From contig NZ_JACEHF010000021.1 of assembly GCF_014180685.1 (NCBI RefSeq), positions 695-40,508 on the forward strand: a stretch of DNA of 39,814 bases. The letters are read 5' to 3'. Under the pieces are notes generated by a model. That model saw only the letters and a list, made by a program, of their open reading frames with translations, was not told where the DNA came from and searched no databases. This document shows positions 1 through 7,905 of this stretch, piece after piece; position 1 is the stretch's first letter, and each line of letters starts with the position of its first letter. This stretch comes from Nocardioides pelophilus. GTDB taxonomy: Bacteria; Actinomycetota; Actinomycetes; Propionibacteriales; Nocardioidaceae. A program made the position numbers and the translations under genes.

Positions 1-1
1 C

Positions 2-331
2 GTCGCCGTCGGGTACGGCGCCCGCCGCGAGATCGCGGACGCCGTACGGTCCCTTCTCCAGGAGCACGCCGCCAAGGGCACCTCGCTCGAGGAGCTCGCC
101 GGGATCATCGACGTCGAGCACATCGCCGACCACCTCTACACGAAGGGCCAGCCGGACCCGGACCTGGTGATCCGCACCTCCGGCGAGCAGCGGCTGGGTG
201 GCTTCCTGCTCTGGCAGAGCGCGAAGTCGGAGTTCTACTTCTGCGAGGCCTACTGGCCCGACTTCCGCCGGGTCGACTTCCTGCGTGCGATCCGTGCCTA
301 CGCCCTCCGCGAGCGCCGGTTCGGGTCGTAG
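2..331 (+). CDS. Isoprenyl transferase (cis-prenyltransferase), C-terminal part
   Basis: This is the 3' part of a polyprenyl diphosphate synthase that begins before the window; 109 codons remain. It reads GYGARREI near the start and then the family-typical stretch DLVIRTSGEQRL, GFLLWQS and EFYF, ending with YWPDFR and RERRFG. In the UppS family the RTSGE(Q/L)R segment holds substrate-binding arginines and EFYF closes the active site. The enzyme condenses isopentenyl diphosphate with an allylic diphosphate to make cis-prenyl chains for cell-wall lipid carriers. The YTKGQPDPDLVIRTSGEQRL style resembles the short-chain (Z-farnesyl diphosphate) enzyme of mycobacteria more than the decaprenyl enzyme, but chain length cannot be fixed without the N-terminal half. 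The reading frame is open from base 2 to the TAG at 329-331. Confidence 0.93.
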   Translation, partial: VAVGYGARREIADAVRSLLQEHAAKGTSLEELAGIIDVEHIADHLYTKGQPDPDLVIRTSGEQRLGGFLLWQSAKSEFYFCEAYWPDFRRVDFLRAIRAYALRERRFGS

Positions 332-332
332 C

Positions 333-338
333 TACGCT
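333..338 (+). promoter_or_regulatory. Probable -10 hexamer TACGCT of a leaderless transcript
   Basis: TACGCT fits TANNNT and lies exactly 7 nt before the GTG at 346, so the predicted transcript would start at the start codon. No Shine-Dalgarno sequence is present between the previous stop and this start, which supports a leaderless mRNA. Confidence 0.5.
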
Positions 339-345
339 CGACGGC

Positions 346-1107
346 GTGGCCCAACCGATCACCCTCCTGACCGTGACCGCCAGCCAACAGCTGAGCCCCG
401 GCATGGTCCGGCTCCACTTCCGCGGTGACGACCTGTCGGCCTTCGTGGGCGTCGACCACACCGACCGCTACGTCAAGCTGATCTTCGGCGACCCCGCGCT
501 CCTGGAGCAGGGGCAGCGACCCACCATGCGCACCTACACGGTGATCGACCCGGACCCGGTCGAGGGCACGCTCGCGATCGACTTCGTGGTGCACGGCACC
601 GAGGGGATCGCCGGTCCGTGGGCGTCCACCGCGCTGCCGGGCGACACCATCTCGGTGCGCGGCCCGAACGGCGCGTACTCGCCCGACCCGACGGTCGACT
701 GGCATCTCTTCGCCGGCGACGAGGCCGCGATCCCCGCGATCCGGCAGTCGCTGGCGGCACTGCCGGACGACGCCGAGGGATACGTCGTGATCGAGGTCGA
801 TGCCGCCACCCACGTCCAGCCCCTCGCCGCGCCCGACCGGCTCGAGGTCACCTGGCTCTACCGGTCCGACCCGGCCCAACCCGGCCTGGCCGAGGCGGTC
901 CGCGCGCTGCCGTGGCGATCGGGGCGGGTGCACGCGTTCGTGCACGGCGAGGCACAGGCGGTCATGCACGAGATCCGGCCCTACCTCTTCCGCGAGCGCG
1001 GCGTGCCGCGCAACGACGTCTCGATCTCCGGCTACTGGCGCAAGGGCCGCACCGAGGAGGCCTTCCGCGAGTGGAAGGCCCAGCTCGCGGCCGCCGAGTC
1101 CGACTGA
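346..1107 (+). CDS. Siderophore-interacting (SIP) flavoprotein
   Basis: This 253-residue protein belongs to the SIP/ViuB family of FAD-dependent ferric-siderophore reductases, which release iron in the cytoplasm. Residues about 1-110 form the FAD-binding barrel, with RTYTV near residue 65 (the R-x-Y-[TS] flavin motif) and DFVVHG...GPWA...GD typical of the family. The C-terminal half is the NAD(P)H-binding SIP domain, with AGDEAAIPAI, a VHGEAQAV stretch and YWRKGRTEE at the end. Length is normal for the family. The GTG start at 346 follows the upstream gene by only 14 nt and is preceded by a TANNNT box at leaderless spacing. No siderophore biosynthesis or uptake gene is adjacent, so the substrate is unknown. 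Confidence 0.9.
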   Translation: MAQPITLLTVTASQQLSPGMVRLHFRGDDLSAFVGVDHTDRYVKLIFGDPALLEQGQRPTMRTYTVIDPDPVEGTLAIDFVVHGTEGIAGPWASTALPGDTISVRGPNGAYSPDPTVDWHLFAGDEAAIPAIRQSLAALPDDAEGYVVIEVDAATHVQPLAAPDRLEVTWLYRSDPAQPGLAEAVRALPWRSGRVHAFVHGEAQAVMHEIRPYLFRERGVPRNDVSISGYWRKGRTEEAFREWKAQLAAAESD

Positions 1108-1120
1108 CCCAGGTCCACCT

Positions 1121-1158
1121 CGCCGAGTCGGCTCTTGTCGACAAGCGCCGACTCGGCG
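1121..1158. repeat. 38-bp near-perfect palindrome between the SIP and serpin genes
   Basis: The two halves (CGCCGAGTCGGC and GCCGACTCGGCG outside, CTTGTCGACAAG in the centre) form a palindrome of 38 bases with a single mismatched pair. It begins 13 bases after the SIP stop codon. It could end transcription of the SIP gene, act as an operator, or be a dispersed palindromic element. No T-tract follows, so a classical intrinsic terminator is not shown. Confidence 0.7.
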
Positions 1159-1210
1159 TCGTAGGACTGCGCGGAGGGAACCTGGGGAGGTCCGACGACG
1201 TCACACAGGC

Positions 1211-2524
1211 ATGATCACTCGCAGGGACGCGATCCGCCTTGCCATGCTTGCTGCGCTGGCCCAACCGCTGCTGGCCGCATGTGGCGAGGACGACAACGGG
1301 CGAGGAGGTGGTGACGTGACCGAGGGTGGCGAGCTCGATCTGGTCGGCTCTGACGCGGAACGGACGCCCGGCGACCCGGAGGCGATTCCCGACGTGGTCG
1401 CAGCGATGCACCGCTTCGCGGGAGGCGTGTACGGCGCCCTGCCGGCCGACGACAACCTGGTGCTCTCGCCGTACTCCATCGCGGTCGCGCTCGGCATGAC
1501 CCTCGCCGGCGCCGGCGGCACCACCGCCGAGGAGATGCGCACCGTGCTCGGCGCCGACGACCGGTTCCACGCCGGGATCAACGCGCTCTCGTCGTACGTC
1601 GAAGGTCTGGCCGGCCGGCAGGAGCGAGCCGACGGCAGCTCGGCCGACGTGGCGCTCGATGCGGCCAACCAGCTGTTCGGGCAGCGCGACGTGGGCTGGG
1701 AGCAGGCGTTCCTCGACCTGCTCGCCGAGCAGTACGGCGCCGGCATGCGCACCGTCGACTTCGCGACCGCGTTCGAGGACGCGCGCGAGCTCATCAACAC
1801 CTGGGTCGAGGAGCAGACCCACGACCGGATCGAGGACCTGATCCCCGAGGGCGTGCTGGATGCGATGACCAGGCTGGTGCTCGTCAACGCGATCTACCTG
1901 AAGGCGCCGTGGGAAGTGCCGTTCGAGAAGCAGCTGACCGCGCCCGGGCAGTTCCACCTCGCTGACGGCAGCGCCGTCGAGGTCGACCTCATGAGCGGCC
2001 CGGAGGTCGACGGCCGGCTGTCGAGCGGGGACGGCTGGCGGGCGGCCCGGCTGCTGTACGCCGGTCGCCGGTTGGCGATGACCATCGTGCTGCCCGACGA
2101 GGGGCGGCTCGCCGCCGTCGAGGAGCTGGTCGCGGCCGGCGGGCTGCCGGACCTCGTGGCCGACGGCCGCAGCACCAAGCTCGACGTACGGCTGCCGAGG
2201 TGGAGCTACCGCACCAGCGCCGCGCTCGCAGACCCGCTCAAGGAGCTCGGCATGCCGACCGCGTTCGACCCGGTGGCCGCCGACTTCCGGCCGATGACCG
2301 ACGAGGACCTCGACCTCTCGATCGCGGCCGTGCTCCACCAGGGCTTCATCGCCGTCGACGAGGAGGGCACGGAGGCCGCCGCGGCGACGGCCGTCGTGGC
2401 GCACCTGACCTCGCTGCCGCAGACCGAGCCGTTCCACGTCGACCGGCCGTTCCTCTACGTCATCCACGACGTCGAGCACGGCACGCCGCTCTTCCTCGGG
2501 CGGGTGCTCGACCCCACGGCGTGA
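1211..2524 (+). CDS. Serpin-family lipoprotein
   Basis: This is a 437-residue serpin with an N-terminal lipoprotein signal. The ATG at 1211 is chosen because it gives a twin-arginine-like basic start, a hydrophobic run and the lipobox LAAC, with the cysteine anchored outside the cytoplasmic membrane; the open frame extends further upstream but without a signal peptide. Residues about 60-437 carry the serpin fold, including ANQLFG, LVNAIYLKAPWE, and near the C-terminus FHVDRPFLYVI and PLFLGRVLDP. The hinge of the reactive-centre loop reads GTEAAAATA, rich in small residues, as needed for inhibitory loop insertion. Counting 15 residues from the hinge glycine as in alpha-1-antitrypsin places the scissile bond between Thr400 and Ser401 (HLT-SLP), which would suit a protease accepting small or uncharged P1 residues. 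The target is unknown. Confidence 0.88.
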   Translation: MITRRDAIRLAMLAALAQPLLAACGEDDNGRGGGDVTEGGELDLVGSDAERTPGDPEAIPDVVAAMHRFAGGVYGALPADDNLVLSPYSIAVALGMTLAGAGGTTAEEMRTVLGADDRFHAGINALSSYVEGLAGRQERADGSSADVALDAANQLFGQRDVGWEQAFLDLLAEQYGAGMRTVDFATAFEDARELINTWVEEQTHDRIEDLIPEGVLDAMTRLVLVNAIYLKAPWEVPFEKQLTAPGQFHLADGSAVEVDLMSGPEVDGRLSSGDGWRAARLLYAGRRLAMTIVLPDEGRLAAVEELVAAGGLPDLVADGRSTKLDVRLPRWSYRTSAALADPLKELGMPTAFDPVAADFRPMTDEDLDLSIAAVLHQGFIAVDEEGTEAAAATAVVAHLTSLPQTEPFHVDRPFLYVIHDVEHGTPLFLGRVLDPTA

Positions 2525-2561
2525 GCGCTGTCGTCGGCCCCGGGTAGCCTCGTACGCCGTA

Positions 2562-2586
2562 CCCCCGGTGCTGTGTGCACCGGGGG
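2562..2586. terminator. GC-rich hairpin after the serpin gene, possible terminator
   Basis: CCCCCGGTGC and GCACCGGGGG form a perfect 10-bp stem with a 5-base loop (TGTGT), located 37 bases after the serpin stop and 42 bases before mfd. There is no T-run downstream, so it is a terminator candidate of the U-less kind found in high-GC genomes, or a structured mfd leader. Confidence 0.5.
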
Positions 2587-2628
2587 CAATCGTGCTGTCC
2601 CTCGCCTGGAAGTGAGGCCCCCTGCCCC

Positions 2629-5600
2629 GTGACTACCGTCCTCGCCGGCCTTGCCGACGTCGTCCTCGCCGATCCCGGGCTCGCGGCCGCGATGGCCGAT
2701 GCAGCCGACGGTCGCGTCGCCACCCACGAGCTGACCGGCCCGGAGCCGCTGCGACCGTTCCTGGTGACGGGTCTGGCCCGCGCCGGGCGGCCGGTGCTCG
2801 CGGTCACGGCCACGACCCGCGAGGCCGAGCAGCTGGTGGCCGAGCTGGGAGACCTGCTGGACCCCGAGACGATCGGCTACTACCCGAGCTGGGAGACCCT
2901 CCCGCACGAACGGCTGAGCCCCGGCAGCGACACCGTCGGGCGCCGGCTGGCGGTGCTGCGACGGCTGTGCCACCCGGGCAGCGAGTCCGGCACAGGCCCC
3001 TTGTCGGTCGTGGTGGCCCCGGTGCGGTCGATCCTGCAGCCCCAGGTCAAGGGCCTGGGCGACCTGACGCCCGTCGAGCTCGCCGCTGGCGAGGCGGCCG
3101 ACCTCGAGGAGGTGGTCGCCGGTCTGGTGGGTGCGGCGTACTCCCGGGTCGACCTGGTCGAGCGGCGCGGCGAGTTCGCGGTGCGCGGCGGCATCGTCGA
3201 CGTCTTCCCGCCGACCGAAGAACACCCGCTGCGGGTGGAGTTCTGGGGCGACGAGGTCGAGGAGATCCGGTCGTTCGCAGTCGCCGACCAGCGGACCATC
3301 AAGACCCAGGAGCGGCTGTGGGCGCCGCCGTGCCGCGAGCTGCTGCTCACCGACGAGGTGCGCGCCCGCGCCGCCGACCTGGGCCGCGACCATCCCGAGC
3401 TGCGCGAGATCACCGACAAGCTGGCCGAGGGCATCGCGGTCGAGGGCATGGAGGCGCTGATCCCGGCGCTCGTCGACGAGCTCGAGCTGCTCGTCGACCT
3501 GATGCCCGACGACACCCAGGTGCTGGTGCTCGACCCGGAGCGCGCCCGCGCCCGTGCCCACGACCTGGTGGCGACCAGCGAGGAGTTCCTGGTCGCCTCC
3601 TGGGCAGCAGCCGCGGGCGGCGGCCAGGCCCCGATCGACCTGCAGGCGGCGTCGTACCGCGAGCTGGCCGACGTCCGTTCCCACGCCCTCGGCCGCGACC
3701 AGTCCTGGTGGACGTTCTCCCCGTTCGGCCTCGGGGAGGCCGACGTACCTGAACTTTCGGCCCCGAATTCGGACCAATCAGGGCCGGAAGTTCAGGTACG
3801 ACGCATCGCGGCGCGCGCCACCGAGCCCTACCGGGGTGATGTCGAGAAGGCGTTCGCCGACATCGCGCGGTGGCGGGCCGACGGACACACGGTGGTGGTC
3901 GTCCACTCCGGTCACGGCCCGGCGCAGCGGATGGTCGAGGCGCTGGGGGAGCGCGACGTCCCGGGACGGCTGGTCGACGACCTGCCGGCCGGCAGCGCGC
4001 CGGACCCCGACGTGGTCACCGTGACCTGCGGCAACCTGGCCCACGGGCTCGCCATGGACACGGCCGACGCCGCACGGCTGGTGCTCCTGACCGGCGAGGA
4101 CATCGTCGGCCAGAAGGCCTCGACCCGCGACATGCGCGCGATGCCGACCCGCCGCAAGCGACAGATCGACCCGCTCGAGCTCAAGGCCGGCGACTACGTC
4201 GTCCACGAGCAGCACGGCGTCGGGCGCTTCGTGGAGATGAAGCAGCGCGAGGTCCACGGTGCGACGAGGGAGTACCTCGTCCTCGAGTACGGCGCGAGCA
4301 AGCGGGGCGCGCCACCCGACCGGTTGTTCGTGCCCGCCGACACCCTCGACCAGGTCACCAGGTACGTCGGTGGCGAGCAGCCCAGCCTCGACCGGCTCGG
4401 CGGTGGCGACTGGACCAAGCGCAAGAACCGCGCCCGCAAGGCGGTCCGCGAGATCGCGGCCGAGCTGATCAAGCTGTACGCCGCACGCCAGGCCACGAAG
4501 GGCCACGCGTTCGGGCCGGACAGCCCGTGGCAGCGCGAGCTCGAGGACGCGTTCCCGTTCCACGAGACGCCCGACCAGCTCACGACCGTCGACGAGGTCA
4601 AGGGCGACATGGAGCGCACCGTCCCGATGGACCGACTGGTCTGCGGCGACGTCGGCTATGGCAAGACCGAGATCGCCGTCCGCGCGGCGTTCAAGGCGGT
4701 GCAGGACGGCAAGCAGGTCGCCGTGCTGGTGCCGACCACGCTGCTGGTGAGCCAGCACCTGTCGACGTTCACCGAGCGGATGAGCGGCTTCCCGCTGAAG
4801 ATCCGGGCGCTCAGCCGCTTCCAGACCGACAAGGAGGCGGCCGAGGTCGCCGAGGGCATGCTCGACGGCACCGTCGACATCGTCGTCGGCACCCACCGCC
4901 TGCTCAACCCGGACATCCGGTTCAAGGACCTCGGGCTGATCATCGTCGACGAGGAGCAGCGGTTCGGCGTCGAGCACAAGGAGCAGATGAAGCGGATGCG
5001 CACGTCGGTCGACGTGCTCAGCATGAGCGCCACGCCGATCCCGCGGACGCTCGAGATGGCGATCACCGGCATCCGCGAGATGTCGACGATCACCACCCCG
5101 CCGGAGGAGCGACACCCGGTGCTCACCTACGTCGGCGGCTACGAGGACCGGCAGGTCGTCGCCGCCGTACGCCGCGAGCTGCTGCGCGACGGCCAGGTCT
5201 TCTACATCCACAACCGGGTGCAGTCGATCGATAAGGCGGCCGCCAAGCTGCGCGAGCTGGTGCCGGAGGCGCGGGTCGCCACCGCCCACGGCCAGATGGG
5301 GGAGCACCAGCTGGAGCAGGTGATGCTCGACTTCTGGGAGAAGCGGTTCGACGTCCTGGTGTGCACCACCATCGTCGAGTCCGGTCTCGACGTGTCCAAC
5401 GCCAACACGATGATCATCGAGCGCGCCGACACCCTGGGCCTGAGCCAGCTGCACCAGCTGCGCGGCCGGGTCGGCCGGAGCCGGGAGCGGGCCTACGCCT
5501 ACTTCCTCTACCCGACCGAGAAGCCCCTCACCGAGACCGCGCACGAGCGGTTGGCGACGCTGGCCCAGCACTCCGACCTGGGCGGCGGCATGGCGATCGC

Positions 5601-6210
5601 GATGAAGGACCTCGAGATCCGCGGCGCCGGCAACCTGCTCGGGGGCGAGCAGTCCGGACACATCGCCGACGTCGGCTTCGACCTCTACGTCCGGCTCGTG
5701 GGCGAGGCGGTGCGCGACTTCCGCGACGACGAGGGCCCCGAGCAGCTCGACGAGATCCGGATCGAGCTCCCGATCGACGCCCACCTGCCCCACGACTACA
5801 TCCCGAGCGAGCGGCTCCGACTGGAGATGTACCGACGGTTGGCCGAGGTCCGCTCCGACGCCGACGTCGACGAGATCAACGAAGAGCTCCTCGACCGGTA
5901 CGGCGAACCGCCGATGCCCGTCGTCGCGCTGATGCTGGTCGCGCGGTTCCGGGCCCGCGCACGCCAGGCGGGGCTCAAGGAGATCACCACCATGGGCAAG
6001 AACCTCAGGTTCGCGCCGGTCGTCCTTCCGGACTCGCGGGTGGTCCGGCTGGGGCGGCTCTACCCCAAGTCGATCGTCAAGTCGCAGGTCGACACCCTGC
6101 TCGTCCCGCGTCCCGGCACTCCGGGGGCCACCGGGCGCCCGATCGAAGGCGTCGCCCTGCTTGAATGGGCCCGCGGTGTGATCGACGCCGTGATCGACCC
6201 GACGAGTTGA
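2629..6210 (+). CDS. mfd: Transcription-repair coupling factor Mfd
   Basis: This 1193-residue protein is Mfd, which displaces RNA polymerase stalled at DNA damage and recruits UvrA for nucleotide excision repair. The N-terminal UvrB-like part (about 1-370) includes the YYPSWETLPHE and GEFAVRGGIVDVFPP segments. The RNA-polymerase-interacting domain starts near residue 522 (DYVVHEQHGVGRF). The RecG-like translocase follows, with Walker A GDVGYGKTE at 673-681, the DEEQ box at 774-777, SATPIPRTLEM, TTIVESGLDV and the RGRVGR motif. The C-terminal TRCF domain completes the protein. The GTG at 2629 is taken as start because homology begins just after it; the open frame continues upstream into non-conserved sequence. 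An inverted repeat is translated in frame at residues 372-391. A lipoprotein gene and mazG follow, as in other actinobacteria. Confidence 0.97.
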   Translation: MTTVLAGLADVVLADPGLAAAMADAADGRVATHELTGPEPLRPFLVTGLARAGRPVLAVTATTREAEQLVAELGDLLDPETIGYYPSWETLPHERLSPGSDTVGRRLAVLRRLCHPGSESGTGPLSVVVAPVRSILQPQVKGLGDLTPVELAAGEAADLEEVVAGLVGAAYSRVDLVERRGEFAVRGGIVDVFPPTEEHPLRVEFWGDEVEEIRSFAVADQRTIKTQERLWAPPCRELLLTDEVRARAADLGRDHPELREITDKLAEGIAVEGMEALIPALVDELELLVDLMPDDTQVLVLDPERARARAHDLVATSEEFLVASWAAAAGGGQAPIDLQAASYRELADVRSHALGRDQSWWTFSPFGLGEADVPELSAPNSDQSGPEVQVRRIAARATEPYRGDVEKAFADIARWRADGHTVVVVHSGHGPAQRMVEALGERDVPGRLVDDLPAGSAPDPDVVTVTCGNLAHGLAMDTADAARLVLLTGEDIVGQKASTRDMRAMPTRRKRQIDPLELKAGDYVVHEQHGVGRFVEMKQREVHGATREYLVLEYGASKRGAPPDRLFVPADTLDQVTRYVGGEQPSLDRLGGGDWTKRKNRARKAVREIAAELIKLYAARQATKGHAFGPDSPWQRELEDAFPFHETPDQLTTVDEVKGDMERTVPMDRLVCGDVGYGKTEIAVRAAFKAVQDGKQVAVLVPTTLLVSQHLSTFTERMSGFPLKIRALSRFQTDKEAAEVAEGMLDGTVDIVVGTHRLLNPDIRFKDLGLIIVDEEQRFGVEHKEQMKRMRTSVDVLSMSATPIPRTLEMAITGIREMSTITTPPEERHPVLTYVGGYEDRQVVAAVRRELLRDGQVFYIHNRVQSIDKAAAKLRELVPEARVATAHGQMGEHQLEQVMLDFWEKRFDVLVCTTIVESGLDVSNANTMIIERADTLGLSQLHQLRGRVGRSRERAYAYFLYPTEKPLTETAHERLATLAQHSDLGGGMAIAMKDLEIRGAGNLLGGEQSGHIADVGFDLYVRLVGEAVRDFRDDEGPEQLDEIRIELPIDAHLPHDYIPSERLRLEMYRRLAEVRSDADVDEINEELLDRYGEPPMPVVALMLVARFRARARQAGLKEITTMGKNLRFAPVVLPDSRVVRLGRLYPKSIVKSQVDTLLVPRPGTPGATGRPIEGVALLEWARGVIDAVIDPTS
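3744..3800. repeat. 20-bp inverted repeat read in frame inside mfd
   Basis: The left arm (3744-3763) and right arm (3781-3800) match at 19 of 20 positions and are separated by 17 bases; the loop itself contains the palindrome CCGAATTCGG. The arms are bounded by CGTACCTGAACTT and its complement. The whole element is translated in the mfd frame as a short polar stretch starting DVPELSAPNS, in the linker before the third domain. Confidence 0.85.
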
Positions 6211-6228
6211 GTAGATGGGGAGTCGAGT

Positions 6229-6897
6229 GTGAACAAGGTCGGACGGACCCTGTCGGCCACCGCGGTGACGCTCGGTCTGGCCGTGGCGGCCACCGGTTGC
6301 GCCAACACCGTCATCGGTGCCGACGGACCGCACCCGGGCCTCGCAGCGCAGGTCGAGGACGCCGAGATCACGCTCGACGACCTGACCGCGGTCACCGACG
6401 GGCTGTGCACGCTCCAGGCGGCCGACCCGAACGCGTCGGCGACCAGCCGTGAGTTCGCGCAGGCGCAGATCCTCCAGGCGTGGGTGTCCTCGCTGCTGGA
6501 GGCGGAGTTCGCCGAGGACCGCGACGTCGACGTGAACGCGCCCGACGCCGGTCTCGAGCTCGCGCCCGGCTGGGACGACGTCGACGAGGACGACCGCGAC
6601 CCGCTCCGGGCCTACGTCGACGCCTTCGTCTACTCCTCAGCGCTCGCCGAGGCGCTCGAGGGGGAGGCCCCCGACCCCGGCGACTACGACATCACGATCA
6701 ACCCGCGGTTCGACGTACGGCTCGACGGCGCCGAGTTCGTCCCGGCCGGCGGCCAGCTGTCGGTCCCGGTGAGCGACGAGGCCGCGCTCGATGACGCTGC
6801 TCCGACGGCGGAGACGCTCCAGGACCTCCCGGACGACGAGATCTGCGGACAGCGTCCGGACCCGGAGGCCGCGCCGCCCCCGATCCCCGTGGGCTGA
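6229..6897 (+). CDS. SurA N-terminal-like lipoprotein
   Basis: This is a 222-residue secreted lipoprotein. The GTG start at 6229 has a GGGGAG ribosome site 6 bases upstream, and the first 25 residues form a lipoprotein signal ending in AATGC. The mature part has an acidic, Asp/Glu-rich sequence and the order of helices seen in SurA N-terminal domains (EDAEITLDDL, then QAQILQAWVSSLLEAEFAE). In other actinobacteria a SurA-like lipoprotein of this kind also sits between mfd and mazG, which supports the call. No peptidyl-prolyl isomerase domain is visible, so a chaperone-like or structural role is more likely than catalysis. The link to mfd is positional only; the 18-base gap suggests cotranscription. 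Confidence 0.68.
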   Translation: MNKVGRTLSATAVTLGLAVAATGCANTVIGADGPHPGLAAQVEDAEITLDDLTAVTDGLCTLQAADPNASATSREFAQAQILQAWVSSLLEAEFAEDRDVDVNAPDAGLELAPGWDDVDEDDRDPLRAYVDAFVYSSALAEALEGEAPDPGDYDITINPRFDVRLDGAEFVPAGGQLSVPVSDEAALDDAAPTAETLQDLPDDEICGQRPDPEAAPPPIPVG

Positions 6898-6909
6898 CCC
6901 GACGCGGTC

Positions 6910-7737
6910 ATGGAGACGCCTGCCGACGACGCGCTCGCCGAGTTCGTCGCGGTCATGCGACGGCTGCGGGCGGAGTGCCCGTGGAAGCAGGAGCAGACCC
7001 ACCGGTCACTCGCGCGCTACCTGCTCGAGGAGACGCACGAGACGCTCGAGGCCATCGACATCGGTGACCGCACCGGTGACTGGGCCCACCTTCGCGAGGA
7101 GCTCGGCGACCTGCTCCTCCAGGTCGTCTTCCACGCCGTGATCGCCGAGCAGGCGGGGGAGTTCGACCTCGGTGACGTCGCCCGCGACATCACCGCCAAG
7201 ATGCGGCGCCGCAACCCGCACGTCTACGGACCCGACGCCGGCTCGGCCGACACGCCGCCCGATGCGGCCTCGGTCACCGAGGTCTGGGAGTCGATCAAGG
7301 CGACGGAGAAGAAGCGCGACCGGATCACCGACGGACTGCCGCCAGGGCTGCCCGCGCTGTTGTACGCCGACAAGGTGCTCGACCGGCTGGGCCGGGCTGA
7401 CTCCGAGGCCTTGGTTTCGAGGCTCGCTTCGCTCGCACCTCAACCAGCGGCGAGAGAGCCGGTCGTGCCTCGGCCAGCGGCGAGAGAGCCGGTCGCGCCT
7501 CGGCCAGCGGCGAGCGAGCCGGTCGTGCCTGGATCAGCGGCGAGTGAGCCGGTCGCGCCTCGGCCAGCGGCGAGTGAGCCGGTCGTGCCTGGATCAGCGG
7601 CGAGCGAGCCGGTCGCGCCTCGATCAGCGGCGAGCGACGTGATCGGGGACCGTCTGCTCGCGGTCGTCGCCGAGGCCCGCGCGAGCGGCGTCGACCCGGA
7701 GCAGGCGCTGCGCGACGCCGTACGACGTCTGCTCTGA
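6910..7737 (+). CDS. mazG: Nucleoside triphosphate pyrophosphohydrolase MazG with repeat insertion
   Basis: MazG hydrolyses (d)NTPs, including damaged ones, to NMP and pyrophosphate. The catalytic helices are intact: CPWKQEQTHRSL at residues 24-34, the metal ligands E40, E41 and E44 (LLEETHE), and EELGD with E64 and D67. KMRRRNPHVYG, GLPPGLPALLYADKVLDRLG and a C-terminal helix ending the protein (residues about 250-275) are also family-typical. Between them, residues about 168-243 are a low-complexity insertion: a palindromic element translated as LVSRLASLAPQP, then six 10-residue repeats of the form P-[RG]-[PS]-A-A-[RS]-E-P-V-[VA] and a decaying seventh. This stretch is coded by 30-bp DNA repeats, so it keeps frame whatever the copy number. 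The ATG at 6910 lies 12 bases after the lipoprotein stop. Confidence 0.92.
   Translation: METPADDALAEFVAVMRRLRAECPWKQEQTHRSLARYLLEETHETLEAIDIGDRTGDWAHLREELGDLLLQVVFHAVIAEQAGEFDLGDVARDITAKMRRRNPHVYGPDAGSADTPPDAASVTEVWESIKATEKKRDRITDGLPPGLPALLYADKVLDRLGRADSEALVSRLASLAPQPAAREPVVPRPAAREPVAPRPAASEPVVPGSAASEPVAPRPAASEPVVPGSAASEPVAPRSAASDVIGDRLLAVVAEARASGVDPEQALRDAVRRLL
7412..7446. repeat. REP-like palindromic element inside mazG
   Basis: On the minus strand this 35-base segment begins TGGTTGAGG and ends CCTCGAAACCA, with GCGAGCGAAGCGAGC in the middle. The ends resemble those of the repeat elements near 27.3-27.7, 31.5-31.7 and 35.05 kb in this window (TGGTYGAGG ... CGARACC). It is translated in frame in MazG. 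Confidence 0.7.
7438..7647 (+). repeat. 30-bp tandem repeat in mazG, six full copies plus one degenerate
   Basis: Units of exactly 30 bp (core CAGCGGCGAGNGAGCCGGTC, followed by GTG or GCG and CCT) run from 7438. Copies alternate between two subtypes (CCTCGG and CCTGGA at the junction), suggesting a later duplication of 60-bp pairs. The unit length is a multiple of three, so expansion or contraction leaves mazG in frame. Confidence 0.9.
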
Positions 7738-7905
7738 ACCCGGCCGCCGGCGACGGAATTTGTCCGAGCGGACTCCGGATTCTCCTGCGCCGTCGAACCG
7801 CGTCCAGGACGATCGGGAGCGACCAGCCGTGACGGCTCGGGCCCCGTGCCGAGGGGTCGCGCGTCCCCACAACGCGCGGCCCCTCACCCGGTGCACAATG
7901 CCTCC

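Noticed and set aside
800..1210. N-terminal extension of the serpin reading frame back to position 800
   Set aside because: This part overlaps the SIP gene in another frame and is low-complexity Arg/Pro/Ser; the ATG at 1211 gives a proper lipoprotein signal.
3778..6333. Long minus-strand open frame opposite mfd
   Set aside because: It is the mirror of a GC-rich coding gene, with no recognisable domain, while mfd is certain on the plus strand. The same applies to long frames opposite the serpin, prfB, GGDEF-EAL and GDPD genes.
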